Below, piece by piece: positions 14,165-22,472 of a stretch of DNA of 24,751 nucleotides; the stretch's first letter is position 1; every line of letters starts with the position of its first letter. The notes below the pieces were generated by a model. The model saw nothing but the letters and a program-made list of their open reading frames with translations. It searched no databases and had not been told where the DNA came from. The position numbers and the translations under genes were made by a program. The stretch lies in contig CAUGOD010000039.1 of the NCBI GenBank assembly GCA_959601025.1, positions 1-24,751 on the forward strand. Reading direction: 5' to 3'. The DNA comes from an uncultured Oscillospiraceae bacterium (GTDB taxonomy: Bacteria > Bacillota > Clostridia > Oscillospirales > Acutalibacteraceae).

Positions 14165-14215
14165 CGAGGGCCTGCTGTTTTCGGAAAACGGCAGGCCCTC
14201 GCTTTGTTTTTTGCG
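14165..14215. terminator. Convergent terminator of rpiB and the DUF3737 gene
   Basis: The arms CGAGGGCCTGC (14165-14175) and GCAGGCCCTCG (14191-14201) pair perfectly, with partial extension into the loop. T runs follow on both strands, so it serves rpiB (plus) and the gene at 14219-15076 (minus). Confidence 0.9.
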
Positions 14216-14218
14216 TTT

Positions 14219-15076
14219 TTACGCACAGGAATGCCCGTCGTCTTTGCTAAGGACGACCTCGCCCCGGGCGTTTTCGTCATCCATCAGAATTTTGCCGACT
14301 TCAGGAACGTAAATCTTCCCGGAAAGCGGATTCTTAATGCTGATAACCGGGGCGATGACAGTGGCCTCGACCTCCGACTTTTCAAAGGCAAGGTCAGCGT
14401 CCATCATTTCACAGCGGACAAGCTTCAGATTCCGGCAATAACAGAGCGGCTGCGTGCCGGCAATCTTACAGTCGATCAGCGTCAGGCCGTCCGAATACCA
14501 AGCGAGATATTCCCCTTTGACAACGCTGTTTTTCACCGTCACATTCTGGGCATGCCAGAAAGCGTCCTTCGTGTCAAAAACGCAGTTTTCAAAGACAGCG
14601 TTTTTGATATACTGGAACGAATATTTTCCCTTAAACTGCACATGGGAAAAAGACAAATCTTCAGAGCGCATCATAAAGTATTCGCTTTCCGCGGTACAGC
14701 GGCGCATCTGGATATCGCTGACCGACCAGCCGAATTCGGGCGAAAGGATCTCGCAGTCTTCCATCACAACATGGCGGCATTCCCGGAGCGCTTTTATGCC
14801 GAGCAGCTTTGTCCCCTCTATTTGGATATGGTCGGAATACCACAGCGCCGCACGGCAAAGCGGCGTCATTTCCGAACGGCTGATTTTCAGCCCGTGATTG
14901 TGCCAGAGCGGATAGCGCAGATTGAAAAAACAATGGTCGATAGTGATACCGGCGCTTTCTTTCAGAGCGCTTTCCCCGTCCGCGGGGCCGTCAAAGGCGC
15001 AATGGCGCAGCAGAAGATCGCTGCTGCCGTAAAGCGCCCGCTCCATATCAAAGGTTTCATTCTCTATCGTTTTCAT
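14219..15076 (-). CDS. DUF3737 family protein, beta-helix-like
   Basis: This 285-residue protein begins MKTIENETFDMERALYGSSD, as in the DUF3737 family. It consists of short repeats of about 20 residues with patterns such as VVMEDCEIL, LIDCKIAG and FENCVFDT, which suggests a right-handed parallel beta-helix. No signal peptide or membrane segment is seen. The function is unknown. The start ATG at 15076 has an AAGGGGAG site. It lies downstream of the cupin and flavodoxin remnants, in the direction of the MerR-type promoter, and may once have been part of that operon. Base composition is lower in GC than its neighbours by eye. Confidence 0.88.
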   Translation of the reverse strand: MKTIENETFDMERALYGSSDLLLRHCAFDGPADGESALKESAGITIDHCFFNLRYPLWHNHGLKISRSEMTPLCRAALWYSDHIQIEGTKLLGIKALRECRHVVMEDCEILSPEFGWSVSDIQMRRCTAESEYFMMRSEDLSFSHVQFKGKYSFQYIKNAVFENCVFDTKDAFWHAQNVTVKNSVVKGEYLAWYSDGLTLIDCKIAGTQPLCYCRNLKLVRCEMMDADLAFEKSEVEATVIAPVISIKNPLSGKIYVPEVGKILMDDENARGEVVLSKDDGHSCA

Positions 15077-15288
15077 CAGGAAGCTCCCCTTCCAAAATCT
15101 GTTCTGCCCACGGTTTCGTCAGACCTTTCGCTTTTCCGGGAAGGCCGGGGACACACCGCCGTCCGATGAAACACGGCGGCCGGTATGCGGTGCGGACGAA
15201 CCTTAAGGCTAACGGCATCATCAGCGGAAAAGCCGCTCCGGCAGCAGACGAGCCGTGCGTTTCACGTCCGCGCAACGCTCTCTGATTT

Positions 15289-15444
15289 TCAAACCATCCG
15301 GCCCATCTCATACGCTTTTTGCAGGGACGGATGCCCCTGGATGTCGCCCACGGCCTCTACCCCGCCTCCGAACACGGTTCCCGCAAGGTTCGCCTTTTCA
15401 AAACAGTCAATCCAGCCCGGCACGCCCTTGACGGCGCCGTCCAT
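15289..15444 (-). pseudogene. C-terminal remnant of a flavodoxin-family gene
   Basis: From 15444 to the stop at 15289-15291 the frame reads DGAVKGVPGWIDCFEKANLA, then GTVFGGGVEAVGDIQGHPSL and QKAYEMGRMV. The VGDIQGHPxLxxAYEMG ending is typical of small flavodoxin/FMN-reductase proteins. Only about 50 C-terminal residues remain; the FMN-binding N-terminal part is missing. The piece abuts the cupin fragment upstream in a different frame, which points to an internal deletion. The stretch 15077-15288 between it and the DUF3737 gene shows no gene I can support. Confidence 0.65.
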
Positions 15445-15445
15445 T

Positions 15446-15649
15446 TCCGCCGGTCACCAGGAGAATCTGTCCTCCTTTATGATGTACATGATAAGCGTTG
15501 CGGCAGCCGGGGGCGAAAGTAACAACCGCAATCCCCACACCGGCGTCCGTCAGCATGTTAAGATAGCATTCTCCGGTGAAATACTGCGCAAACGCTTTGT
15601 TTTCGCCCCCCATCGGGAATACCGCGCCGCCTCCCGGCTCCTGCGTCAA
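15446..15649 (-). pseudogene. N-terminal remnant of a cupin-domain gene
   Basis: A TTG start at 15649 follows GGAGGG by about 11 bases. The frame reads into a clear cupin first motif: VFPMGGENKAFAQYFTGECY, then VTFAPGCRNAYHVHHKGGQI and LLVTGG. The metal-binding HxHH pattern is intact, but the second cupin motif (PGDVV...H) is absent; after LLVTGG the frame becomes unrelated and ends at 15407. Intact relatives have about 110 or more residues. The 3' part has therefore been lost and joined to the flavodoxin remnant. Confidence 0.7.
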
Positions 15650-15721
15650 CCGCTTCTTATCCCTCCTTTCATCCTCCCTATATCGCTCGCTTTTCTCGTT
15701 TAAGCCGCTTAAGCCTATATA

Positions 15722-15752
15722 AGCATACTCTTTGGAGTATACTCCAAGTCAA
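15722..15752 (-). promoter_or_regulatory. MerR-type promoter with 19-bp spacer and palindromic operator
   Basis: On the minus strand TTGACT (15752-15747) and TATGCT (15727-15722) are separated by 19 bases instead of 17. A perfect 16-bp palindrome, TTGGAGTATACTCCAA (15732-15747), lies in the spacer. This over-long spacer with a centred dyad is the hallmark of promoters activated by MerR-family regulators through DNA distortion. It points at the cupin remnant. No MerR gene is in the window. Confidence 0.82.
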
Positions 15753-15858
15753 TACTTTTTTAAACTTTTATCAACTTAGCCTAAAAAGGAAACGGCACCG
15801 CTTCCGCAGACCGCCGCACAGAAAGCGCTGTTCCGGTCACTACACCCGTTTTTCTATA

Positions 15859-15909
15859 CAAAAGCATCCGTTAAACGCGCTTCCAACAGCGTTTTAACGA
15901 ATGCTTTTG
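15859..15909 (-). terminator. Terminator downstream of the YaiI/YqxD gene
   Basis: CAAAAGCAT-CGTTAAA-CGC pairs with GCG-TTTTAACG-ATGCTTTTG (15859-15879 and 15888-15909) with small internal mismatches. The outer pairs are A/T rich, so a T tract follows the stem on the minus strand. It ends the gene at 15958-16416. Confidence 0.7.
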
Positions 15910-15957
15910 TCTTTCCGGCCCATCGACAACGTGCTGTTTCGCTAAACGGGGGGACCT

Positions 15958-16416
15958 TCAATCGCCCTGTTCCCCAGCTTCCTGTTGTCCGTCCAGCAGA
16001 AGGGCAAGCGCGCTGTCAAAGGCGCGGTTTTGTTCTTCCGTGCGTTTCTTCGGCCCTTTCAGCCGTCCGCCGGCCCGGCGGATTTTTTTTGCCGTATAGC
16101 GTGACAGAAGCAGAGCGTCGATGTTTTCCGGCGTATACCGCAGACCGTCCTGATTCAGGACGGCGGCTCCCCGGGCAAGGCACATGGCGGCCAGCCCATA
16201 ATCCTGCGTTACGGCGACGTCCCCCGGCCGGATTCGGTTCACCAGCGCGAAGTCCGCGCTGTCCGGGCCGGTGGACACCGTAAGGACCTCCACCCCATCC
16301 CGTTCAAAAATATGCGCGCTGTCGCAGACCAGCGCCACCCGCATGTCTCGCTTTTTTGCCGCAGCGAACGCCCGATCCACCACCGGACAGCCGTCCGCGT
16401 CAATCCATAAGGTCAT
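15958..16416 (-). CDS. UPF0178 family protein (YaiI/YqxD)
   Basis: This 152-residue protein starts MTLWIDADGCPVVDRA, the family signature, and has the conserved VTQDYGLAAMCLARGA segment and a GGRLKGPKKRTEEQ end. The fold belongs to the PIN/NYN-like group with conserved acidic residues, but the substrate is unknown. ATG 16416 is preceded by a GGAGGATAAGGAAG stretch. It lies downstream of secF on the same strand, with a hairpin between them, so it is probably a separate unit. Confidence 0.92.
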   Translation of the reverse strand: MTLWIDADGCPVVDRAFAAAKKRDMRVALVCDSAHIFERDGVEVLTVSTGPDSADFALVNRIRPGDVAVTQDYGLAAMCLARGAAVLNQDGLRYTPENIDALLLSRYTAKKIRRAGGRLKGPKKRTEEQNRAFDSALALLLDGQQEAGEQGD

Positions 16417-16581
16417 GACGTTTCTTCCTTATCCTCCGACATTTTTGGGATATCCTGAAAAAGCTGTTGTAAAGCGCATAACTACATAATTATTTTCTCA
16501 GGCCGGAAAAAAGCGCGGCTTCACGCCGGAAAGATGCGAAATGCGGGCCACGATCTATGGCCCGCAAACGCTCTTTTATTA

Positions 16582-16625
16582 GGGTACTGCTGCAAAAGGA
16601 AGTATTTTATAGCAGTACCCCTTTT
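16582..16625. terminator. Hairpin downstream of secF, probable terminator
   Basis: GGGTACTGCT (16582-16591) and AGCAGTACCC (16611-16620) form a 10-bp stem around a 19-base loop. A second hairpin, GCGGGCCA / TGGCCCGC, lies at 16543-16565. Neither has a long T run on the minus strand, so termination of secF here is likely but not classical. Confidence 0.55.
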
Positions 16626-16638
16626 CTTACTTCGGACT

Positions 16639-17601
16639 TTATGCTTTGGCTTTTTTGCCCTTTTCGGCTTTTACGTCCCCGTTCTTAACCCGATGCTCCT
16701 TCCACAGGACCCAGAGGGGACCGGCGATAAAGGTGGAGGAATAGAAGCCGGAAACCACGCCGACCATCATCGGCAGGGCAAAGCTGACAATGGAATCCAG
16801 CTGGTAGACCAACGCCAGCACCGCCACCACGGCGATAGCCGCGAAGGTGCACAGGCTGGTATTCAGGGTACGGGTAAAGGACTGGTTGATGCTTCGATTC
16901 ACAATTTCCCCGATGGTGCAGTCGCTGCTCATGATCCGGCGGTTTTCACGGACGCGGTCGTAAATAACGATGGTCGCGTTCAGCGAATAACCAAGGATGG
17001 ACAGCACGACGGCCACAAAGTTGTCGTCCAGCGGGATACGGAACACCACAAAGGTAAAATAGGCGATCAAAACGTCGTGCAGGAGGGCAACCAACGCCAT
17101 TACGCCGGCGGAAAGACCGCCGATCTTACGGAAGCGGAACGCTACATAGATCACGAGGAAAAGCGAGGCGAGTCCGATTGCCACCAGACACTTGATGAAG
17201 AACATCCGACCCATTGTCGGGCTGACAGCCTGAGCGGTCAGCTGCGCCAGGGAGTTGTCGGCGTACTTCTCGGTCAGCGCCGAATCCAGCGCCTCCTGCT
17301 CATCCAGCGTGAGCGCGTCCACCAGCGGAATTTCGAAGGAATTGTCCTTTCCGTCGCTGCTGGTCGAGAACTGGACGTCCACGTTTTTGTCGAGCTGCGT
17401 ATCGATAAAGGAATCCAACTCCGTTTTGTCGATGTTCCCCTGATAGGAGTAACGGATCAGGGTACCACCCTTGAAATCAATATCCATTTCCACGCCGAAA
17501 AGGATATTGAAGAGCAGACCGAACAGAAGCAGAGCAATCGAAATACCGAAGAATATTTTTCGATGGGCGATAAAGCCAAACTCTTTTCTTTCCTTTTTCA
17601 T
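16639..17601 (-). CDS. secF: Protein translocase subunit SecF
   Basis: This 320-residue membrane subunit works with SecD to pull proteins through the SecYEG channel using the proton motive force. It has an N-terminal helix (about 14-36), the DIDFKGGTLIRY motif at the start of the periplasmic-side domain, and five further helices in the C-terminal half. The conserved LGYSLNATIVIYDRVREN sequence is present. The C terminus is a basic lysine-rich tail. Its ATG overlaps the secD stop by four bases (ATGA), so translation is coupled. Confidence 0.97.
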   Translation of the reverse strand: MKKERKEFGFIAHRKIFFGISIALLLFGLLFNILFGVEMDIDFKGGTLIRYSYQGNIDKTELDSFIDTQLDKNVDVQFSTSSDGKDNSFEIPLVDALTLDEQEALDSALTEKYADNSLAQLTAQAVSPTMGRMFFIKCLVAIGLASLFLVIYVAFRFRKIGGLSAGVMALVALLHDVLIAYFTFVVFRIPLDDNFVAVVLSILGYSLNATIVIYDRVRENRRIMSSDCTIGEIVNRSINQSFTRTLNTSLCTFAAIAVVAVLALVYQLDSIVSFALPMMVGVVSGFYSSTFIAGPLWVLWKEHRVKNGDVKAEKGKKAKA

Positions 17602-19043
17602 GCCCGATCACCTCCCAGCAGCCAGGGCTTCCGCAGGAAACGGAAGCGGGTAATGGACTTCAGCATCAGCCGGGAAGCCGTAACGCCCATGATGAAGTTG
17701 AAGATAATGCCGATCAGCAGCGTATAGCCGAAGGAATAGATCGAGCCGGTGGTCGAAGCCGGGAACATAAACAGGAAAGGCCTCAAAAGGATCGCGCAGA
17801 AGTCGGAGGGCGGCCCGAACACGCCCATCAGCACAATCGCGACGATCAAAACCGTGATATTCCCGTCGAAAATCGCCCAGAACGAGTTTTCCGAACCCCG
17901 GGATATGGCGCCGTCGATCGTGCGGCCCATCCGGATTTCCTCCTTGATCCGCTCGGAGGTAATCACATTGGCGTCGACGCCCATGCCGATGGACAAAATC
18001 ATACCGGCCATACCGGGAAGCGTCAGCGTAAAGCTCTGCAGGAAGCCGAAATAACCCGAAACAGCGGCGATCAGACCGGCGACCTGCCCGATCAGGGCGA
18101 TCACCGCGACAAAGCCGGGCAGCCGATAATACAGCAGCATAAACAGCGAAACCAGAACAAACGCGATGATACCCGCCGTGACCATAATCTCCAGCGACTG
18201 CTCGCCGAGGGTCGGATCGATCACGTTGTTGCCCTTCACGTCAATGCTGAAGGGCAGCGCGCCGGAATTGATCAGGTTGGCCAGGGAATTGGCCTCAGAG
18301 AAATCCGAAAAGCCGCCCGAAATGACCGCTTCCCCGTTGGTGATATGGGTGTTGACGGTGGGGTTAGAAATTCTCTCGTTGTCCAGCCAGATCGAGATAG
18401 TGCCTTTACTGGCCAGCTGCTGCTTGGTCGCCTCGGAGAAGGCCTCCTTGCCGGAATCCCTCAGCTTCAGCTGAACCACCGGGGTGCTTTTTCCGTCCGA
18501 GTTATCGTACATCGCCGTTGCGGATTCCACGTCGTCGCCGGTGAGCACCAGCTTGCCGGAGGGCACCTTGATTTCGTTGCCGTCCTCGTCCAGCATTGGA
18601 TTGCCGTCCGCATCCTTTTTGGTCTCGGTATCGCTGCCGATGTGGAATTCCAGCATGGCGGTTTTCCCGAGCTCCTCAATCGCGGCGTTCGGATCGAAAT
18701 CCTGCTCGTCGTTCTTCCACGGGAAGCGGGCGATTACCTGCTTGTTGACCGTGTCGGCGTAGATTTCATAGTCGGTGATGTTGTTCAGGACCAGTCGCTG
18801 GGAAATCACGTCCTTCACCCGGTTGATTTCGTCGCTGGTCACGTCCTGGCTCTCGTCCGACGGTCCGAAGGTGACGTCAATGCCGCCCCGGATGTCGATG
18901 CCGAACCGGATATCCGAAGCGCCTCGGATATAGGTGTCGCGCCTGTCACCGTAATAGCCGTACACGCCAAAGATGGCGGTACCGCACAAAGCGATGATCA
19001 ACAGTGCAACGATGAAGAATACGGGCTTTGCTGTTCGCTTCAT
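17598..19043 (-). CDS. secD: Protein translocase subunit SecD
   Basis: This 481-residue partner of SecF has an N-terminal helix, the FGIDIRGGIDVTF motif, a large extracytoplasmic domain, and a C-terminal block of five or six helices with GMGVDANVITSERIKEE. An Asp/Gly-rich loop (KKDADGNPMLDEDGNE) interrupts the extracytoplasmic domain and resembles a calcium-loop insertion. ATG 19043 is chosen over an upstream TTG because GGAGG lies 8 bases before it. A strong promoter precedes the gene and secF follows with a four-base overlap. Firmicutes vary in having fused or separate SecDF; here they are separate. Confidence 0.97.
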   Translation of the reverse strand: MKRTAKPVFFIVALLIIALCGTAIFGVYGYYGDRRDTYIRGASDIRFGIDIRGGIDVTFGPSDESQDVTSDEINRVKDVISQRLVLNNITDYEIYADTVNKQVIARFPWKNDEQDFDPNAAIEELGKTAMLEFHIGSDTETKKDADGNPMLDEDGNEIKVPSGKLVLTGDDVESATAMYDNSDGKSTPVVQLKLRDSGKEAFSEATKQQLASKGTISIWLDNERISNPTVNTHITNGEAVISGGFSDFSEANSLANLINSGALPFSIDVKGNNVIDPTLGEQSLEIMVTAGIIAFVLVSLFMLLYYRLPGFVAVIALIGQVAGLIAAVSGYFGFLQSFTLTLPGMAGMILSIGMGVDANVITSERIKEEIRMGRTIDGAISRGSENSFWAIFDGNITVLIVAIVLMGVFGPPSDFCAILLRPFLFMFPASTTGSIYSFGYTLLIGIIFNFIMGVTASRLMLKSITRFRFLRKPWLLGGDRA

Positions 19044-19116
19044 CGGCTTGTCCTCCAATTGTATACTTTATGGATACGGAACAAGCGCCGCCCGAACCGC
19101 ATCAACAATAGTTATT

Positions 19117-19145
19117 ATTATATAAGTTGTAGGGAGAAAAGTCAA
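19117..19145 (-). promoter_or_regulatory. Sigma-A promoter of secD-secF
   Basis: TTGACT (19145-19140), a 17-base spacer and a perfect TATAAT (19122-19117) on the minus strand, about 75 bases ahead of secD. Confidence 0.85.
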
Positions 19146-19282
19146 TAATCGGCAGGGGTTTCCATTCGTATTTATCCATCTTTGTCAAAAATCCACCGCA
19201 TTTCTTGTCCCGGTTGCCGTCCGTTTTCCGGAAGAACAGGGGAAATCGCCATTCACCGGAAGAGGAACGGCGGAACTGCCGT

Positions 19283-19321
19283 ACAGCAAAAGCGGCCGGC
19301 GATGCCGGCCGCTTTTGCTGT
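19283..19321. terminator. Terminator downstream of the aspartate aminotransferase
   Basis: A perfect 18-bp stem (19283-19300 with 19304-19321) with a 3-base loop contains AAAA/TTTT near the base of the stem. It lies 36 bases after the stop at 19357 on the minus strand. Confidence 0.85.
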
Positions 19322-19356
19322 GCATTGACAGGCGGACCCCGTTTGATCCCGCCATA

Positions 19357-20634
19357 TTATTCGGCGAGCAGCTTTTCGACGCAGGCCAACTCCGCACAAA
19401 CGCAGAACAGATCAATCGCCGTTTTCAGCTCCTCAAGCGGCGGGAAGGTCGGCGCAATCCGGATGTTGCGGTCCCGCGGGTCGTTCCCGTAGGGATAGGT
19501 CGCGCCCGCGCCAGTCATAACGACGCCGGCCTCCTTCAACAGGCGGATGGCTTCCTTCGCACAGCCGTCCATCAGGTTCACGCTCACGAAATAGCCGCCG
19601 CGGGGGGAATTCCATTCCGCAATCCCCTTGCCGCCCAGATGGGTTTCCAGCGAATCGAGCACCGTCCGAAATTTCGGACGAAGAACGGCGGCGTGCAGCT
19701 TCATATGCTCCCGCAGGCCGTTCGCGTCCTTGAAGAAACGGACATGGCGAAGCATGTTGACCTTATCATGGCCTATAGTCTGGTAGGTCATCCGCTTTTT
19801 CACATCCGCTACCGTGGCCGGGCTGCCCGCCATGACCGATACGCCCGAGCCCGGGAAGCTGACCTTCGAGGTGGACGCGAATATCACCACCCGATCCTCC
19901 GTACCGCAAGCCTTCGCCTCGTCGTAAAGGTTGAGCAGCGTATCCGGCGTATCGGTCAGATGATGAATACAATACGCGTTGTCCCACATAATCCGGAAAT
20001 CCGGCGCGCCGGTTTTCAGCGCGGCGAACCGGCGGACCGTCTCGTCCGAATAGGTGATCCCGTCGGGATTGGAGTACATCGGCACACACCAGATACCCTT
20101 GACCGAAGGATCGGCGGCATACCGCTCCACCTCGTCCATATCCGGGCCGTCCGGCGTCATGTTCACGGGGATCAGATCAAAACCGAAATATTCGGTGATC
20201 CCGAAATGCCGGTCATAGCCCGGAGCCGGGCAGAGGAATTTCACCGTTTCCTCCCGGCACCAGGGCGCGCCGCCGTTGACACCGTGGGAATAGGCCATTG
20301 CTATGTAATCGAACATCATGTTCAGGCTGGAATTCCCGCCGACAATCACCTGGGAGGCGTCCACGCCCAGCACTTCGGCGAACATTGCTTTCGCCTCCGG
20401 GATTCCGTCCAGCAGGCCGTAGTTCCGCGTATCCACCCCGGAGTCTGTGCAGTACCCGTCCCGGGCATTGACGCAATCCAGAAGGCCCAGCGTGAGGTCC
20501 AGCTGCTCGGGGCCCGGTTTGCCGCGGGACATATCCAGCTTCAGCCCCTTCGCCCTGGCTTCCTCATACAGGGAACGGAGCTTCGCGGCGCGAGCCGATA
20601 ATTGTTCCCTCGACCAGTCTTTCAGCGCTTCCAT
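19357..20634 (-). CDS. Aspartate aminotransferase, type Ic (PLP-dependent)
   Basis: This 425-residue fold-type I aminotransferase probably interconverts aspartate and oxaloacetate with glutamate/2-oxoglutarate. The SRGKPGPEQLDL start, GGNSSLNMMFDYIAMA, and PAPGYDRHFGITEYFG mark the distinctive subgroup Ic (PF12897-like) rather than common AspC. Key residues are Asn189, Asp218 and Tyr221 in MWDNAYCIHHL, the PLP-binding Lys257 in FASTSKVSFPGSG, and the substrate-binding Arg392 in NIRIAPTFPP. The in-frame codon TAG precedes ATG 20634 by only 4 codons, so no earlier start is possible. The nearest AAAGG is about 15 bases away, which is long. Confidence 0.92.
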   Translation of the reverse strand: MEALKDWSREQLSARAAKLRSLYEEARAKGLKLDMSRGKPGPEQLDLTLGLLDCVNARDGYCTDSGVDTRNYGLLDGIPEAKAMFAEVLGVDASQVIVGGNSSLNMMFDYIAMAYSHGVNGGAPWCREETVKFLCPAPGYDRHFGITEYFGFDLIPVNMTPDGPDMDEVERYAADPSVKGIWCVPMYSNPDGITYSDETVRRFAALKTGAPDFRIMWDNAYCIHHLTDTPDTLLNLYDEAKACGTEDRVVIFASTSKVSFPGSGVSVMAGSPATVADVKKRMTYQTIGHDKVNMLRHVRFFKDANGLREHMKLHAAVLRPKFRTVLDSLETHLGGKGIAEWNSPRGGYFVSVNLMDGCAKEAIRLLKEAGVVMTGAGATYPYGNDPRDRNIRIAPTFPPLEELKTAIDLFCVCAELACVEKLLAE

Positions 20635-20719
20635 GAATCGTTGACACTACCTTTCTTCCAAAACCATTTTCAAATCCCGGTTCCACTCAAACTGCATTGC
20701 TGCAAAAAATCCTTCCATA

Positions 20720-20748
20720 ATTCTAGTATATGCGTCCGCATTTTGCAA
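20720..20748 (-). promoter_or_regulatory. Promoter of the aspartate aminotransferase gene
   Basis: TTGCAA (20748-20743) and TAGAAT (20725-20720) are 17 bases apart on the minus strand, about 85 bases ahead of the start codon. The remaining 20749-20936 stretch shows no gene or clear site; the whole gap 20635-21005 is otherwise non-coding. Confidence 0.6.
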
Positions 20749-20936
20749 GTTAAATTTATCCATCCTGCATTTTTTGTGAAAATGGACGGTTTTCCCTGGG
20801 ATTCCCCTCGATTCGGGGGCATTTTGCCGTATTTGCGCTCGATTTGCCGTTTGCTCCACAATCTCCCTAAGCGGCGCAATGTCCGTCATCCCCCCTAGCG
20901 GAAGTCCAAATGCCCATACCAGCCCTACCAGGCTTT

Positions 20937-20967
20937 CAGGGGAGCGCCGCGGTGCGGCGCTCCCCTG
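20937..20967 (-). terminator. Hairpin after the ABC permease gene
   Basis: CAGGGGAGCGCCGC (20937-20950) pairs perfectly with 20954-20967 around a 3-base loop, about 40 bases after the permease stop. There is no T run, so this is a probable but atypical terminator. Confidence 0.6.
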
Positions 20968-21005
20968 AACAGAAGCGTTCGATTAAGGTGTTCCTGCCGC
21001 CGGTC

Positions 21006-22472
21006 CTACTTGATATCGCGGCGGCAGAAGCTGTCCCGTGCGATCCAGAGGAAGCAGACGGTGTAGATCAACAGGATAACGACCGAGAAACCCAGCGTCA
21101 TGGTTCCGTCCGGCGTCAGCGACGATGTGCCGAACATGGCCGTCATCATGCCGCCGGCCGCCGAGGGCAGGTAATTGCCCAGCGACGTATTGGCGAAGAA
21201 AAGGAACTTAATGCCGGGGATCGCCCCGCCTGTAAAGGCGGTATACAGCCCGATCAGCGACATCACAATCTCGCTGCCGAACATCAGCAGCAGGGTAACG
21301 GCAATCGACACGCCGCTTTTACGGGTGACGGCCGACAGCATCAGAGCGAGCGCGCCGTAGGCCAGCACCGGCAGCAGCATCAGCAGACAACGAAGGAGGA
21401 TATACAGCAGGTAGGGGAAGCGGCATACCCGGCCGAACAACGTCATCACCTGCATATCGCCGATTCCCTGGAAGCCGGTGAACGCCCCGCTGAGAAGGAA
21501 GGACAGGACGAAAACCGCCGCCGCGGCGATCAGGGTAATCTCCAGCAGGATGGTCGCCTTGGCCCAGAAAATCTTTTTCCGCCGATGGGGCGTGATCAGC
21601 AGCAGTTTCACCGTACCGGCGCTGAATTCGGTGGAGATGGCGCCGCCGGCCAGCACAATGAGCAGCAGCGTCACCAGCTCCATGGAGGAGGCGGTGCTTT
21701 CCAGCAGGCCGAGGAAAGACTCGCTCTGAACCGGTGGGGTGTTGGTGGCGAGCCGCTCCAGCGAAACGTCGACCGCCTGCTGAATGGCAGTCCTCTGGCT
21801 GCGGGTCAGGAGCGCGCCGTTATCGTTGGCGCCCCGCACCAGGTTCAGCTTGTTGGTTTTAATGGACTGAAGCTCGTCGCTTTTCCAGGAAGACGCATCC
21901 TTGGTCTTGTCCCCAAACCAATAGCCCTGTGAGCTGGTGGGGACGATTTCCAGCTCCAGGTACAGGTTATAGACTTCGATGCTGATCTGTTTTTCCTGTT
22001 CCGTGCCGGACGGGACGCCAACGGACTCCAGCTCGGCGATCTGCCGGCGGATATACGCCTTCCAGTCGTTGCTGTCCAGGATGGCCTTCAGCTCCGCCAT
22101 CTGTTTCTGCATTTCCGCATCCGGCTGAACCGGCTCGCCGTCCTCCGACGGGTCGGGGTATTTCAGCAGGTAATACTGCTGCACCACATCGGTTCGCCAG
22201 TCGGAAGGCGGAATTTCATTATCCAGCAGATATTTGGTCTGTTCATATTCCCGCAGGACATATACATTGTCCGGATCGTCCCTGAGCGTTATGGTATAAT
22301 TCTCAAGATCATTTTTATAATATTCCCGCCAGTCAACGGTCCAGCTGTCGTTGAACATCAACTGGGAAAAGACCAGCCCGATAAGGGTAAGGCCGACAAT
22401 AATCCCGGTAAGTATCCAGGTGGAGGGCTTTTTATACAGCTTGGCGCGTTCGTTTTGAATCAGGCTACCCAA
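21006..22472 (-). CDS. ABC-2 type transporter permease
   Basis: This 488-residue membrane subunit probably forms the channel for the ATPase encoded just upstream. The cytoplasmic N terminus (GSLIQNERAKLYKKPSTW) and first helix are followed by a large extracytoplasmic region of about 200 residues, then five or six helices. The cytoplasmic-loop segment GGAISTEFSAGTVKLLLITPHRRKKIFWAK is typical of ABC-2/NatB-like permeases. The substrate is unknown. The TTG start at 22472 is chosen because GGAGG lies 8 bases upstream; it overlaps the ATPase stop by 8 bases, so translation is coupled. No ATG fits this position. Confidence 0.9.
   Translation of the reverse strand: MGSLIQNERAKLYKKPSTWILTGIIVGLTLIGLVFSQLMFNDSWTVDWREYYKNDLENYTITLRDDPDNVYVLREYEQTKYLLDNEIPPSDWRTDVVQQYYLLKYPDPSEDGEPVQPDAEMQKQMAELKAILDSNDWKAYIRRQIAELESVGVPSGTEQEKQISIEVYNLYLELEIVPTSSQGYWFGDKTKDASSWKSDELQSIKTNKLNLVRGANDNGALLTRSQRTAIQQAVDVSLERLATNTPPVQSESFLGLLESTASSMELVTLLLIVLAGGAISTEFSAGTVKLLLITPHRRKKIFWAKATILLEITLIAAAAVFVLSFLLSGAFTGFQGIGDMQVMTLFGRVCRFPYLLYILLRCLLMLLPVLAYGALALMLSAVTRKSGVSIAVTLLLMFGSEIVMSLIGLYTAFTGGAIPGIKFLFFANTSLGNYLPSAAGGMMTAMFGTSSLTPDGTMTLGFSVVILLIYTVCFLWIARDSFCRRDIK

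Noticed and set aside
15057..15311. An 84-codon minus-strand frame between the flavodoxin remnant and the DUF3737 gene
   Set aside because: No recognisable motif; it overlaps the flavodoxin remnant in another frame and runs past the DUF3737 start. It was left as non-coding.
20647..20889. An 80-codon minus-strand frame upstream of the aspartate aminotransferase
   Set aside because: Its second half contains the likely promoter (TTGCAA-17-TAGAAT) of the aminotransferase, and its start abuts the only purine-rich site with no spacing. It is more likely promoter and leader DNA.
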